Positions 49,001 through 61,000 of a stretch of 64,000 bases of DNA are shown here, in pieces. A program made the position numbers and the translations under genes. The DNA comes from Asterias rubens. Lineage: Eukaryota; Echinodermata; Asteroidea; Forcipulatida; Asteriidae. The notes under the pieces were generated by a model. It saw only the letters and a program-made list of their open reading frames with translations, did not search any database and had not been told where the DNA came from. The stretch spans positions 6,501,526 to 6,565,525 of the forward strand of contig NC_047083.1 of the NCBI RefSeq assembly GCF_902459465.1, written 5' to 3'. The stretch's first letter is position 1. Each line of letters opens with the position of its first letter.

Positions 49001-52000
49001 TGAGAATAGCATTACCGACGCAGTTAACATGCAACAGTCATAATAAAACCGATTCATGTTTGTTTATATTTATTTCATTTTTTTAAGCAAATAATAATAA
49101 AAAGTACAACAAAGCACATTGATAAGGTAAACACATTTTATCAAGTATGCCCAAGTAATAATGATTTCGAACAAAAAAAATAAAAATTAAAAAACAAGAA
49201 GCAATGAAAAAAAAAGGGACCACAAAAATCCACCTTAAGCTAATGAACTCAAGAAACAAGGAGTGATGCACTGATGACGGAATGAACAAAAGTCGGAAGC
49301 TATTTATTTATTTTTCTTTCAAAACCTGTAAACAAACAATAAGTACTATAGCTGAAAGGGCTGTTGTAAAATCAGCATCATTTGAAGACACGTAAACACA
49401 ATACCCCCCCCCCCCGTCAATAAAGCAATATTGATCAAACTCGTCAACAAAAATGTGAAAACGTAAACAATTTGAATGATCCATCAATGAAAACTAGTTT
49501 TTGGTTTGTCTTGTTGTAGATGGAAGGGACACTACACGGCGTCATACCACAGCGAGTACACCTAATGAATCGGTGGTTGATGAGGAACAACCCCATTTAC
49601 CCGGTACATCAGGTACACAGGGTGAGTTGTGTGTTAAGGTGGTAAATTAAAACTATACTTACCTACTACTACTAATAATAAAACACTATTTATATATTAA
49701 TATGAATAAAACATTCGTCAAAGCGCTTACAGCTAAATGAAAAGCAATCAGAAAACAAAACTTGTAAAGCGTATAGTTTTCTGTTCGCTCGGCCCCAGCG
49801 GTCTGTCCAGGAGTGCGTTTTGGCGACCCCAACCAACTCAACAAGTCGGTTACCTGTTGGTCTGAACAGCATCGTCACCACGCTCAACCGAACGCGCGAA
49901 AACGCTCAACCGATAACCATTGTTTCTGGTTGGGGTCGACAAAACGCACCCAGCTTGCACAGATTCTTGTTCTGGAAGTACGTCATGCGTGCAGGGCCCA
50001 ATTTCATAGAGCTGCCTAAGCAACAAATTTTGCTTAAGCAAAAAAATCTTTGCTTAGTAAAATCAGATTACCGGCTAAGACTCCACTCAATTGTTATGCT
50101 AAGTAAACAACAGCTAAATATTAGTCACAAGCAATGTACATGGCATGAGATTTTTGCCAGTAACATGTGTAAAATAAGCCAGCTATTTTTGTGCTTAAGC
50201 AATTTTTTTTGCTTAAGCAGCTCTATAAAATTGGGCCCAGTGCATAGCAGTGTGAGCGTGGTGTATGATGGGACCGAGCATTTTCTGGACATTAGAGTTG
50301 CAAAGAGGTTCGAAAGGTAATCTATTATTTGTTTTTCTCTCAATCTAGAAACACCCGAGACGAGCCAGAGTGGACCAATGAACGTTGTAAATAAGTATTA
50401 CCTACAAAATTGTCAGATCTTACTCGGACCTTCATCTGGAAACACCACAAATTTTGGTAAGAAACCTTACTGTCACCGATCAATGGTGGCCCCGTGGAAC
50501 ATCACAAATCGCAAATATTATGTTAGCGAATACATGCAATGTCGAAAGTATTTTTGAAAAGCATTGCTGAAAGCGAATGTTGCAAATTTATTTGTAAATA
50601 TATTTCCAAAATATTCTTTGCCGTGGAACAAGCCTCTTCGCAATTATTTTTGGATATCGCAAATAATCATCACATGAATTATAGCAGACTTTGTCCCCTA
50701 TCATGCAGTTTCCAAACCAAACTTTCGGATGCAGTTCTACGCCTGAATCAATTACTTAAAAGAAGTGCTGCCTGAGATGTTTGCAGTAGGCCTACCTGAA
50801 GGGACATGTAAGGGGGTATTTTTTGTTTCTCGAAATGATTTGTCAATCCCTCGAAGTACTTGTTCCTGTCGGAGTATTTTGTTGTTCCCTCAAACACATT
50901 TCGGAGAAAATGATTTGTAAAAAAACCCACAGATTTGTTATATGATCATGATGGCACGGGCGAAATATGTTATATTCCACAGGTTTACTGTAGGATAAGT
51001 ATGTTGAAATCTAATCACTGAAATAAATTTAACTCTCGTAGAGAATAACTGTTACAACTATGTTTAATGCATGTTCTTGTTTTCTACAAATCAGGTTCAC
51101 AAATCGATCTCATCCCCAAAAAGGGTAAATTGGAGACCTTGTTTAAACAAATGAAAGACGTGCTTGCAACCGAAGACACCGACTGTGAACCTTTAAGTTC
51201 TCTTTTAACTCTGTTGAAAGAGGCAGAAGCAGTCTTGATTAGCTTCGAGATCGGATCTGTGAAGCTTAATGTACGAGTCTACAGTAAGAAAGGTTTGGAG
51301 AAACTCTGGCACCTGTATTGTAGTGGGGAAGTTAAGAGACGTCTGGAGGTTGATTTACCCATACAAGGAGTCTACATCGATGAGAAAGAATACAAGGCGG
51401 GCTGTGCATTCTTTGCACACAGAAGAGGTTAGAAAATTCTCATATTAAACTGTGTACTTTATTAATATCACTCGTTTTTGTTCATAATTAATTCCGCAGC
51501 AGAAGAGAGTAGCACAGGTTCTGAAAATGTTACACACTTTGACCGTAATATTTATGTCTGTGGTAAAATTTAAAACAACTTTGTCAAACTTTGGACTATA
51601 GATATCGAATTGGAGGCGTAAACAAGGGGGCAAATTTTGGTCCCTTTCAATTCCCACTGGTGTCCTTGGTCCGGGTCCCGTCTTGGACATCTTGACTTTT
51701 AAGTTAAGAAATTACCAGAGTCAAATATTACACTATCTAACTCAAGTGTGAAATACCACGTACTTTGTACTCATCGGAGTCGGGAGAAAATAATGGGAAA
51801 ACCACCCTTGTTTCCGCACGTTTCTCCGTGTCATGACATGTGTATATAATAAATCCGTAATTCTCGATATCGAGAATTGATATTGTTATCATGTTTTCTC
51901 GAAAAGTAAAGCATTTCATGGAATAATATTTGAAGAGAAGTCTCTCTTCTGTAACACACTTTTTCATTCAAAAGGGTAAATTAATGCTTAAACATGGACT

Positions 52001-55000
52001 ATAACGGATTATTGATATAGCCAATATTACTATTTTTGTACAAGAAATGTAAAATAAGGACTGATATTTTAGTAGTATTCAATAAAACCTTTTCCTTTAT
52101 GCAAAAAAAACACAAATTCGCGCGGCGTACTCCGACCCAGAAAACTCAGTTTCGGCAAAAGCCGGTGACCCACGAACCATTCATACACAGTGTGTGACGT
52201 CACACCACGTACCGAAGCTCTGTACACAGTGTGTCAGGTCGATCGTGTGCGTGCATTTTACATGTACATTGAATGTGGAATAACATCGGACACTATAGGC
52301 TGCATTTTTTTGATACAAAAAACAGCGAAAATGTCCGATGGCAGCGGGTCTTGGGAAAACCACAGTATAGATGAGGAAAAGGCATTTCAGGGAGGCACTT
52401 CAGAGGAAAGTGAGGGCTCTAGCGATAAGGGGATCTCACCGGACGAGAGAGAAGCCGAAGACGTGTTATGAGTACATGTAGTTAACCAGCCCGGAGACGA
52501 TGATCGTCAGGCCGAAGAAAATGAGCCAAACCCTGATGATCGACGGCTAAAGACAGACTGGTAAGGCCACAAAACGTTTCATGAATTATACTGAATGATG
52601 CTTCGTTTGATCAGTTTATTTCTGCTCCCAAAAATAGTTAAAGGCTATCCTTGACTAAATTAAAACATGAACGAACATGATGGACAAGGTTTATTGTTTA
52701 CCTCCATTCACGTTATAATACATGTACGTGAACAACACATGCACTGACTTAGGCAGTAGAAATGTGAGGGGAGGGGTAATTTTTGTCTTGCGTTTTATAC
52801 TTTGTTGGCAAAATTCATACATTATCAATTTAAACTGATATTGTAGATTACCTATGTTGTTGTTTTTCTCCACCAAGTAACTGCGTGGTGGTTGACATAT
52901 TATGTGCATCTACACAAATATCTCATAGTCATGTACATGTATGTAACTGTTACTTTGGATTATGATTGCCTTCTGGCATGGGTATAGGTTTAAAGCAATT
53001 CAGGTACACACATGCAATATTAACACTTCACCATGCAAACCACAAATCTGTTGTTAATAATTTTGTATGAATTCTTTTGTTAATAATTTTGTATGAATTC
53101 TTTTGTTAATAATTTTGTATGAATTCTTGTTTTGTTTTACAGAAAACACTGCAATGTTGAATATCAGCAAGTGGTGTGCTTAGGACTATCTTGGCCGTTC
53201 AACTGCTGCCACTGACATCATGTTTGGTGGCAGCAACACGAAGGACATTTCCAAACCCTAGTGTACAGTACAGTGGAAGGATTTTCGTATCCACCAACGG
53301 ATTAGGCAGCTTTGCTTTGGTTTATTTGTCTTCAGTCGTAACAATTTTCCAAGTTATAATGATCCGGAGGGAGTGAGAAATAATTTTATAAGCCATAATA
53401 ATTTACGTATAAATGTACATGTATATTATTTCATTTTGTTTCTTTCAGAGGGGTGGGTGGTTCAAATTGATTAATTTAATTTGAACCACCCACTCCTCTG
53501 AAAGACACAAAATGTAAATTACTCTGGCTTATAAAATTAGGTGTGTGGTTCAAATTGATTAATTTAGCACTTATGTGCAATAAACTTGTCCCCTGTTGTC
53601 AACAATACACTATGATTAACATGGTAACAACATTCAACTTGGTTAGCAGAAATATAAAAACAAAACAAAAAAAGAGAAGCCTACATGTACACCTCCATAA
53701 TAACGACAACACTAAAACTGTATGTATTTGCAAACGACAATAGTTTATTTTTCAGTTTTAATTATCAAAATTGAAAAAAGGTTGCCTAGTGATAGCGAAA
53801 TCATCTGAACATTCCGTCATCAAAAAAAGTTAACTATACAACCCTGTCAACGCCCCTCCCCCTAAAAAAGAAAACCTAAGCCATGTTATGTACCTAGTTA
53901 GCTGTGGTTCTCTTTGTAAATTGTAAATTAAGTTGTACATTAAAAGAATATAATAAAATCATTGTGTACAGACCATGTTATTCTGTTTTTAAACAAAGTT
54001 GATTGTACTACCCTGGTTACCCCCCCAAAAAAAAAAATATATATATAAAAAATAAAATAAAAACCCACATCAATGTGTACAAGCTAGGGCCCAATTTCAT
54101 GGATCTGCTTACTGTAAACAAAGAATCGACCCTTGCGGAAGCAGGAAATTCTGTGCTTACGTCAAGCGTGTTTCACAGGTTACCAGCAAATTTTGGCTTT
54201 TGCGGGTCATGGGTGCATACTTGGTTTATACCAGGCATTCTACGCTTACAAATGTAAGCGCAGAAATTTAGCCTTTGGACGTAAGCAGAGAACGGTGATC
54301 ATAGCACACAATTTGGTGGTGAACAGATCCATGAAATTGGGCACAGGTCATTCTTTCTTCAAAGTTGATTCTACTACCATGGAACCCCCCCCCCCCACCA
54401 AAAAAAACACCAAAAAATCAATGTGTACAGGCTATAGGGCCCAATTTCATGGATCTGCATACTGTAAACAAAGAATCGACACTTGCGGAAGCAGGAAATT
54501 CTGTGCTTACATCAAGCGCGTTTCACAGGTTACCAGCGAATTTTGGCTTTTGCGGGTCATAGGTGCATACTTGGTTTATACCAGGCATTCTACGCTTACA
54601 AAGTAAGCGCAGAAATTTAGTGTTTGGACGTAAGCAGAGAACGGTGATCATAAGCGCAGAATTTGGTGGTGAACAGATCCATGAAACTGGGCACAGGTCA
54701 TTCTTTCTTCAAACAAAGTTGAACCCACTACCTTTGAACCCCCATCCCCCCCCAAAAAAAAAAAAAGCTGCTGCATCCTTTTCCGGCTGGTGAAGGTTGA
54801 TGTCAATGACACGGGGGTTACACATCAGCTGCGGATGGAGTTGTTTTCATGTCTTGTCACCCTGCTGACAATGAACAAGTGCATTCTTTGCGTATCTGTT
54901 TAAAGGTTTAAACAGAGGTTTAGAGGTTAAATTTCGGAATCGATCCAGGCTTCTTACACAAACTTTGAAACTTCTAGTGCATCCACAAACAACCAAATAG

Positions 55001-58000
55001 TCGGCAGTATTTATAGCTGATACACTAGAAACAAAAAGCTTCGTAGCACACACGCACGCCTGTAGTGTGGATGAAAACGCATACACAACACACGGAGTAA
55101 CATGGCGTAATCTTTGTTTACTCTCGTTGCTTCATGGGTGTGACGTCACCATTTTTTGACCGCGTTCATGACGTCCGCTGGTTTACAAATCCGCTTGGAT
55201 TTCAGTGTTGGTTTAATAGCCGGGAACCAGTACAGGGCGGGAAATTTCAAAATCGAAGAATCGAGGTCAAATTTTTTCGGTCAAATTGTAGCAAAATTAT
55301 TTGGAGAAAAACATGACCACAACAATGAATTGATAGCTGAACACAACATAAACAAGTTCTGATAGTGATTTTAATGTAGGAGTACCGTTATAGTCCATGT
55401 GAGCGCTGAAAAGAGGTAAAATATAACTGTTTTATTACACATCAACGCAAATCCTTAAAAACAGGACCGACGTTTGACTCCTTGAGGTGCTTATGTCGTC
55501 AATCATGTTTGACCAATAGTGTTGTTTTTACAAGAGACTAACTGCGCAAATCTTACTGCCATTAGGTCAAAGGTCATGTGTATGTAGACTGACGCTGTTG
55601 TGGTTTGTAGTTTAGAGACGAATAAACCGAAGATACGAAACATTGAAACTGGCATAACTTACTATCTCATACCTATAACGTATTTAATTTTTTTGCAGGC
55701 CTTAAAAGAAAGCTTGCTTTCGAAGTTGAAGAGTTACAAGAAGCAGCTTCTGAACATTGCCAAACACGAGAAGCAATAGTAAAGCTGCTCAACGACTTGG
55801 CTGAAGAACTTCAAAATCAGGATACCAGGATTAAGCGAGCTAAGGTAAACAAATCACTCAAGTAATACACATGTACTTGGTGGTTAAAAAAATCAAAACC
55901 AGCCTGGGGAAAACATGTTAAAGTTAAAGGCAGTGGACACTATTGGTATTAGTTACTCAAATAATCATTAGCATACAACCTTGCTTGGTAACGAGTTATG
56001 GGGAAAGGTTGATAGTATAAAACATTGTGAGAAACGGCTCCCTCTGAAGTAACGTAGTTTTCGAGAAAGATGTTCCAATTAGATTTTGAGGTATCGAAAT
56101 CAAGCATCTGAAAGCACACAACTTCATGTGACAAGGGTATTTTTTCTTTCACTATTATCTCGCAACTTCGACGACCAATTTGAACTAAAATTTGCACAGG
56201 TTTGTTATTTTATGCATATCTTGAGAAGATATGGTCTTTGACAATTACCAACAGTGTCCAGTGTCTTAAAGTTAGTTTATACATGTGTGAATCATTATAC
56301 TTTAATAATCTTTCAACTTGTATTGAGTTTATAACAAACGCACATAAACCCCATTTATAGCCTTAATCGCCAAGTCCAAGGCAAAATCCCCGAACTCGCA
56401 AAGTTATTCAATGTACAGTTGGCCCCCTAAACTTATCTTTCTGATCTATTGTCTTCTTATATTTATTTATTAATTTATTTTATTTATTTATTTATTTCCA
56501 GGCAAACAGTACATACAAAGAATAGGCAATAAAAATAAAACTACACAGAGAACAAGCCTGCGGTTAACCAAAAAGCGAGAATAATCACTATCTAAAGGCG
56601 ATCCAGACAATAAAAATAACCAAGGCACAAAAGGGCACAAGGACAAAAACGACATAAAAATTGCACTTCAAATACCATATCAAATTTAAATATATAAAAA
56701 TACATTAAATTTTGTAAAAAAAAAGTATAGATCAACCAGCAGACCTTCTCGACCTTCTCCAAGTCTTTTTCTCTGGCTGGGCCTAAGGGAATCATCTTCT
56801 ATACTGCCATTTAAAAAAACAACTCAAAACCTACGTTTTCAGTCAGCCTCGTCATTAATCCTTTGCTGTTTTGTTTATCTTTCTTTCTTTGCATTGTTCT
56901 TGTTTTATTTATTGTTCATCGCTTTGATCTGTGTTAAAGGCGCTATATCAATACGAGTCCAGGGGCCTTATTCATGAAGCCCTCGTAAATTGGTCACTTA
57001 CGTGGCTCTTAGTAAGACTCGAAGCATTCTTATCGCTTTACTACTGCGTTACTTACTATACCTCTCGTAACGCCTTCGTAAGCGGGAACGCGCTTGAGCT
57101 GAACAGTCATGGATTTGTTGTGTAATCCACTGGAGCGTGACCTCATTGTCCAAAACGAGTATTTATACAGTGACTGGAGATTTCGCAAGCTTTCACACCA
57201 CACCAACATGCAATGAGAGTACAACATGTACATGTAGTTGGTTACTAAGGCCTCAGAAGGCTTCATGAATAAGGCCCCTGGGGCCTTATTCATGAAGCCT
57301 TCTTAGGCCTTAGTAAGCACTTACGTGTTACTAGTTCGTTCTTAGCGAGTTGCGTCATATTCACGAAGCACTCGTAACTTCAATCGAGTGCGTAAGTCCT
57401 TACTAGTGCTACGTGGGGTGTTTTCGGCTTCGTAGCGTTTTCTTAAGCCCTTTTTCAACATTCCTGGCCAACATTTTTGGGCGAATTGAGCTTTATGTCA
57501 ATTACAACAACTTTTAATAAGTTCTACAGTCCTTGCGACATTTTCTCAAACTTTCTCTAAATATTTGAGAATTTACTAACCTATTTTGTCTCACTTTTTA
57601 GTAAATTTGTCATGATTTTGTTTTTTTATTTCATCAATAAATAATTATTTATGTTTATTTATTTAGTTAATAGTAATAATAATAGTGGGCATTTATAATG
57701 CGCGGGTATCCATCTAAATATGCTAATGGCGCAGTGACACAATAAACGGGAAAAAGTTATGAAGTCCTCGTTAGATGTGGCTTGAGGGAAGTTTTGAACA
57801 AAGCTATTGATGGAGAAAGTTTAACATGATCCGGCAAGTCGTTCCATAATGAAGGAGCAGCAGAATAATAATAATAAAAAGACTTGTAATGCGCACGTAT
57901 CCACCCTGCTGGGTGTTCAAGGCGCAGTAAAACCAAAAACAAAACAAAACACAAAACAAAGAAAAACAGACCCAACAAAATTAGTCATTGAAACCTGACA

Positions 58001-61000
58001 TAAGATAAGTTTTGAGAAGAGACTTGAATTTTGCGGTACAAACACAAGATCGAAGATTAAGTGGTAGAGAGTTCCAGATGCGTGGCGCGGCTGAAGAAAA
58101 AGACCTGTCACCCCATGAGTGTCGAGACTTGGGTTCAATGAGGAGAAGCATGGAACTTAATCGAAGATTCCTTGATGGAGTGTAAACTTGAAGCAGTTCA
58201 GAAATATAGTGGGGAGCCTTGCCATTTAGAGCTTTGTGGACAATGAGCATAAGCTTGTCAAGACGAGAAGTAACAAATGCATGAATGACCTTTTCAGTGA
58301 CACTTTTGTCCAAGTACTTGCGAATCTTACCTATATTCCTGATGTGATATGATGATAAAGGAACAATGTTGTTGATGTGTGGCTGAAGTGTCATCGATGA
58401 ATCAAAAATAACCCCAAGTTCCGAGCTTTCAGCGAGGGAGCTATCCGAGCATCACCGATGGAGATGTATGGCACTGAAACCTTAGTTAACTGTTGACGTG
58501 ACCCAAATAAAAGGAACTCTGTCTTATCATCATTTAACTTCAGGAAGTTGTGTTGTGTCCAACGTCGAATCTCTTGGATGCATTTCTCAAGTCTTGCAAT
58601 AGATGCATTGGCGTTTTCTTGAGAAGATTTAAACGTGATGTATAGCTGAGTGTCGTCTGCGTACACATGGTATTTCAGATTAAATTTGAGGATGATGTCA
58701 CGAATCGGTAAAGTGTACAGCGTAAACCACTGCGGGCCGAGTACCGACCCCTGTGGCACAGAGTAGTTCAAAACAACAGGGTCGGATATCGCAGTGCCAA
58801 TACATACATGCTGAGTTCTATTGTGGAGATACGATTTGCACCATGATAGGGCTGTGTCCTCTATGCCAAGGTGATTCTGGAGCCGAGAGAGAAGGATGTT
58901 ATGATCAACAGTGTCAAAAGCAGCACTCAAGTCTAGCAGGACTAGTGCTGTAAGGTTACCATTGTCCATATAAGAGAGATATTCTTGTCGTTGTATTGCC
59001 AATTTGCCATTTTTCCGCCACTTCCGCTCCAGTTGACGACAGATCTTTCTCGCTGTACGAATATCATCATTGAACCAGGAGACTTCAGTTCGGACCTTGA
59101 CTGATCTCGTTTTCCAAGGTGCGTATTTATCCAAGATGTCACTGACTGTACTCTCATATTGGCTGACATAGGAATCCAAGCAGTCATGATCAACTTCTAG
59201 ATTTGCTAAATGAGTGCCTATATGTCGTGGAACACTTCGGGAGAATGCACATGTTTCCATTGTCGGCTCTTTATAGTGATGGTTGGGACTTTGGGCTTGC
59301 ACAGACTCAAGTTACACATGACTGCATAATGGTCAGATAATCCAGGTAGAATAACAAAGTTTGAGACAATAGGTGGGGTGATGTCACGAGTTATGACAAG
59401 GTCCAGGCAATGACCGAGACGATGAGTCGGCTCCTCGATATGCTGGGTAAGACCAAAAGCTTGAAGTAGATGCTTAAACTGGTTTGCAATGGTGTTGTGG
59501 ACGTCATCAACATGAATGTTAAAGTCGCCGGTGATGATGATTTCCGATGGATGAAGTAGATATTCCAAAATCAAATTCTCAAACTCCCTTAGAAAACTTG
59601 AGAAAATCACATGTTGGCCGTTTGAATCCCTTTCAGGTCTGTATACAATGACAAGTCTAACAGATTTAGAGTTTCCGGAAACTTCAGCATGAAGAGATTC
59701 AAAAGTTGTGTACTGGACGTCATTACTTTTCACAGAGACAGATAAAGTAGATCTGTACAGTATTGCAACCCCTCCACCAGTCTTGTGAGGTCTTGGGATG
59801 TGATGAAAGTAGTAGCCAGCAGGGGTACACTGACGACATGTTAAGTTGTCGTCTGGTCTCAGCCATGTTTCTGAAACGGCAACAAGGTCCAGATCTTTTT
59901 GCAGAACAAAATCAGCAAAATCGTCATACTTGTTACAGATGGACTGTGTGTTTAGAACACAAAGGCTGAGTTGAGATTTGGCTGTAGTCACTGGTACTAG
60001 AACAGAAGGGAGTGTAACTTCGGGTACAGGGGGTTTATGAACAGTTCTACGGCGACCAGCTTTTTTACCACGATGTGTAGGTCGGTAAACAGTGCTGGGA
60101 TTTACAAAAAGGCCAAGGTTCTGTAATGATAATATACAGTAAGGCAGCAGAGTTGTAGCACGTGTGGATGGGGCATAACGGAGACTGAGAAGCTTGTTTC
60201 TTGAGTAGGAATTTGCAGAGTTTGGACTAGCTTCTGTTGAGTTTGAGTTATTGACACCTTCAGGGCCGGGATTTGTAGCAATGTCACCAAAAATCACAAT
60301 TTCCAAATGAAAAGTGGCTGGGGAGTTGTCATAGTAAGAAATAGGGCATTTCAGATATCTTCGATGGGGGATGAGCCCTAGATGTGTCTTTGGCAGGATG
60401 CAAGCACCAGACACAATTGATGCTGATGGAACAAAGCTGACCACAGATGAGTCAGTACAGTACAATGGTCTAGCAAGCAGGGAGAGAATGAAAAGGATAC
60501 TTACCTCCATTGTCCCCAGATGGGCGAACAATGTCCATGGACAGCCACCTAAGTGTGTGTAAGCTTTATACACCAGAATTCTCAGCTGAGACAGTGAACA
60601 TTTCCAACAGAAAAACACTATTTTCAAAATTCAGATGACTCCAGGATACACAGAAAAAGTCCTGTAGATTCCAGGTGTAGTAACAAATCCAGTTGTATAA
60701 GAATAAAAACACAAATTGAGCAATATACTAAGAAATTAGCAAACAAACGACAGAGCTGATTTGAGTGGCCGCTGTCAGGCGCTCAGACAAAGCAAAGAAG
60801 TAATTGATCTTTCACCCCATGATGTTTTGGCATTTGATGTATATTGGATGCAAATTTGATTATTATGCAGTCCATAGAGGAGAGAGTTTCCCATGTCAAG
60901 TCGGGAGGTTACAAAGGTGCGAACGAGTTGCTTTGTAGTATTAACTTCGTTTACTTTACTTACTTCGTTTATTTATTTAATTTATATTTTTAGTTTAGGG

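Larger units (their letters stand above)
57865..60900 (-). mobile_element. L2-like non-LTR retrotransposon, internally deleted
   Basis: Minus-strand order: leader with a 2A-like motif, AP-endonuclease, reverse transcriptase, C-terminal domain, and a 3' UTR ending in a TAT-repeat tail (57863-57880). The frame is broken at about 59.25 kb and 58.39 kb, and at least two internal segments are missing. It is not mobile by itself. Confidence 0.85.

Noticed and set aside
53142..53400. Second exon for the acidic leader gene at 52331
   Set aside because: An acceptor (TTTTACAG) is present, but the following frames contain stops and show no domain pattern.
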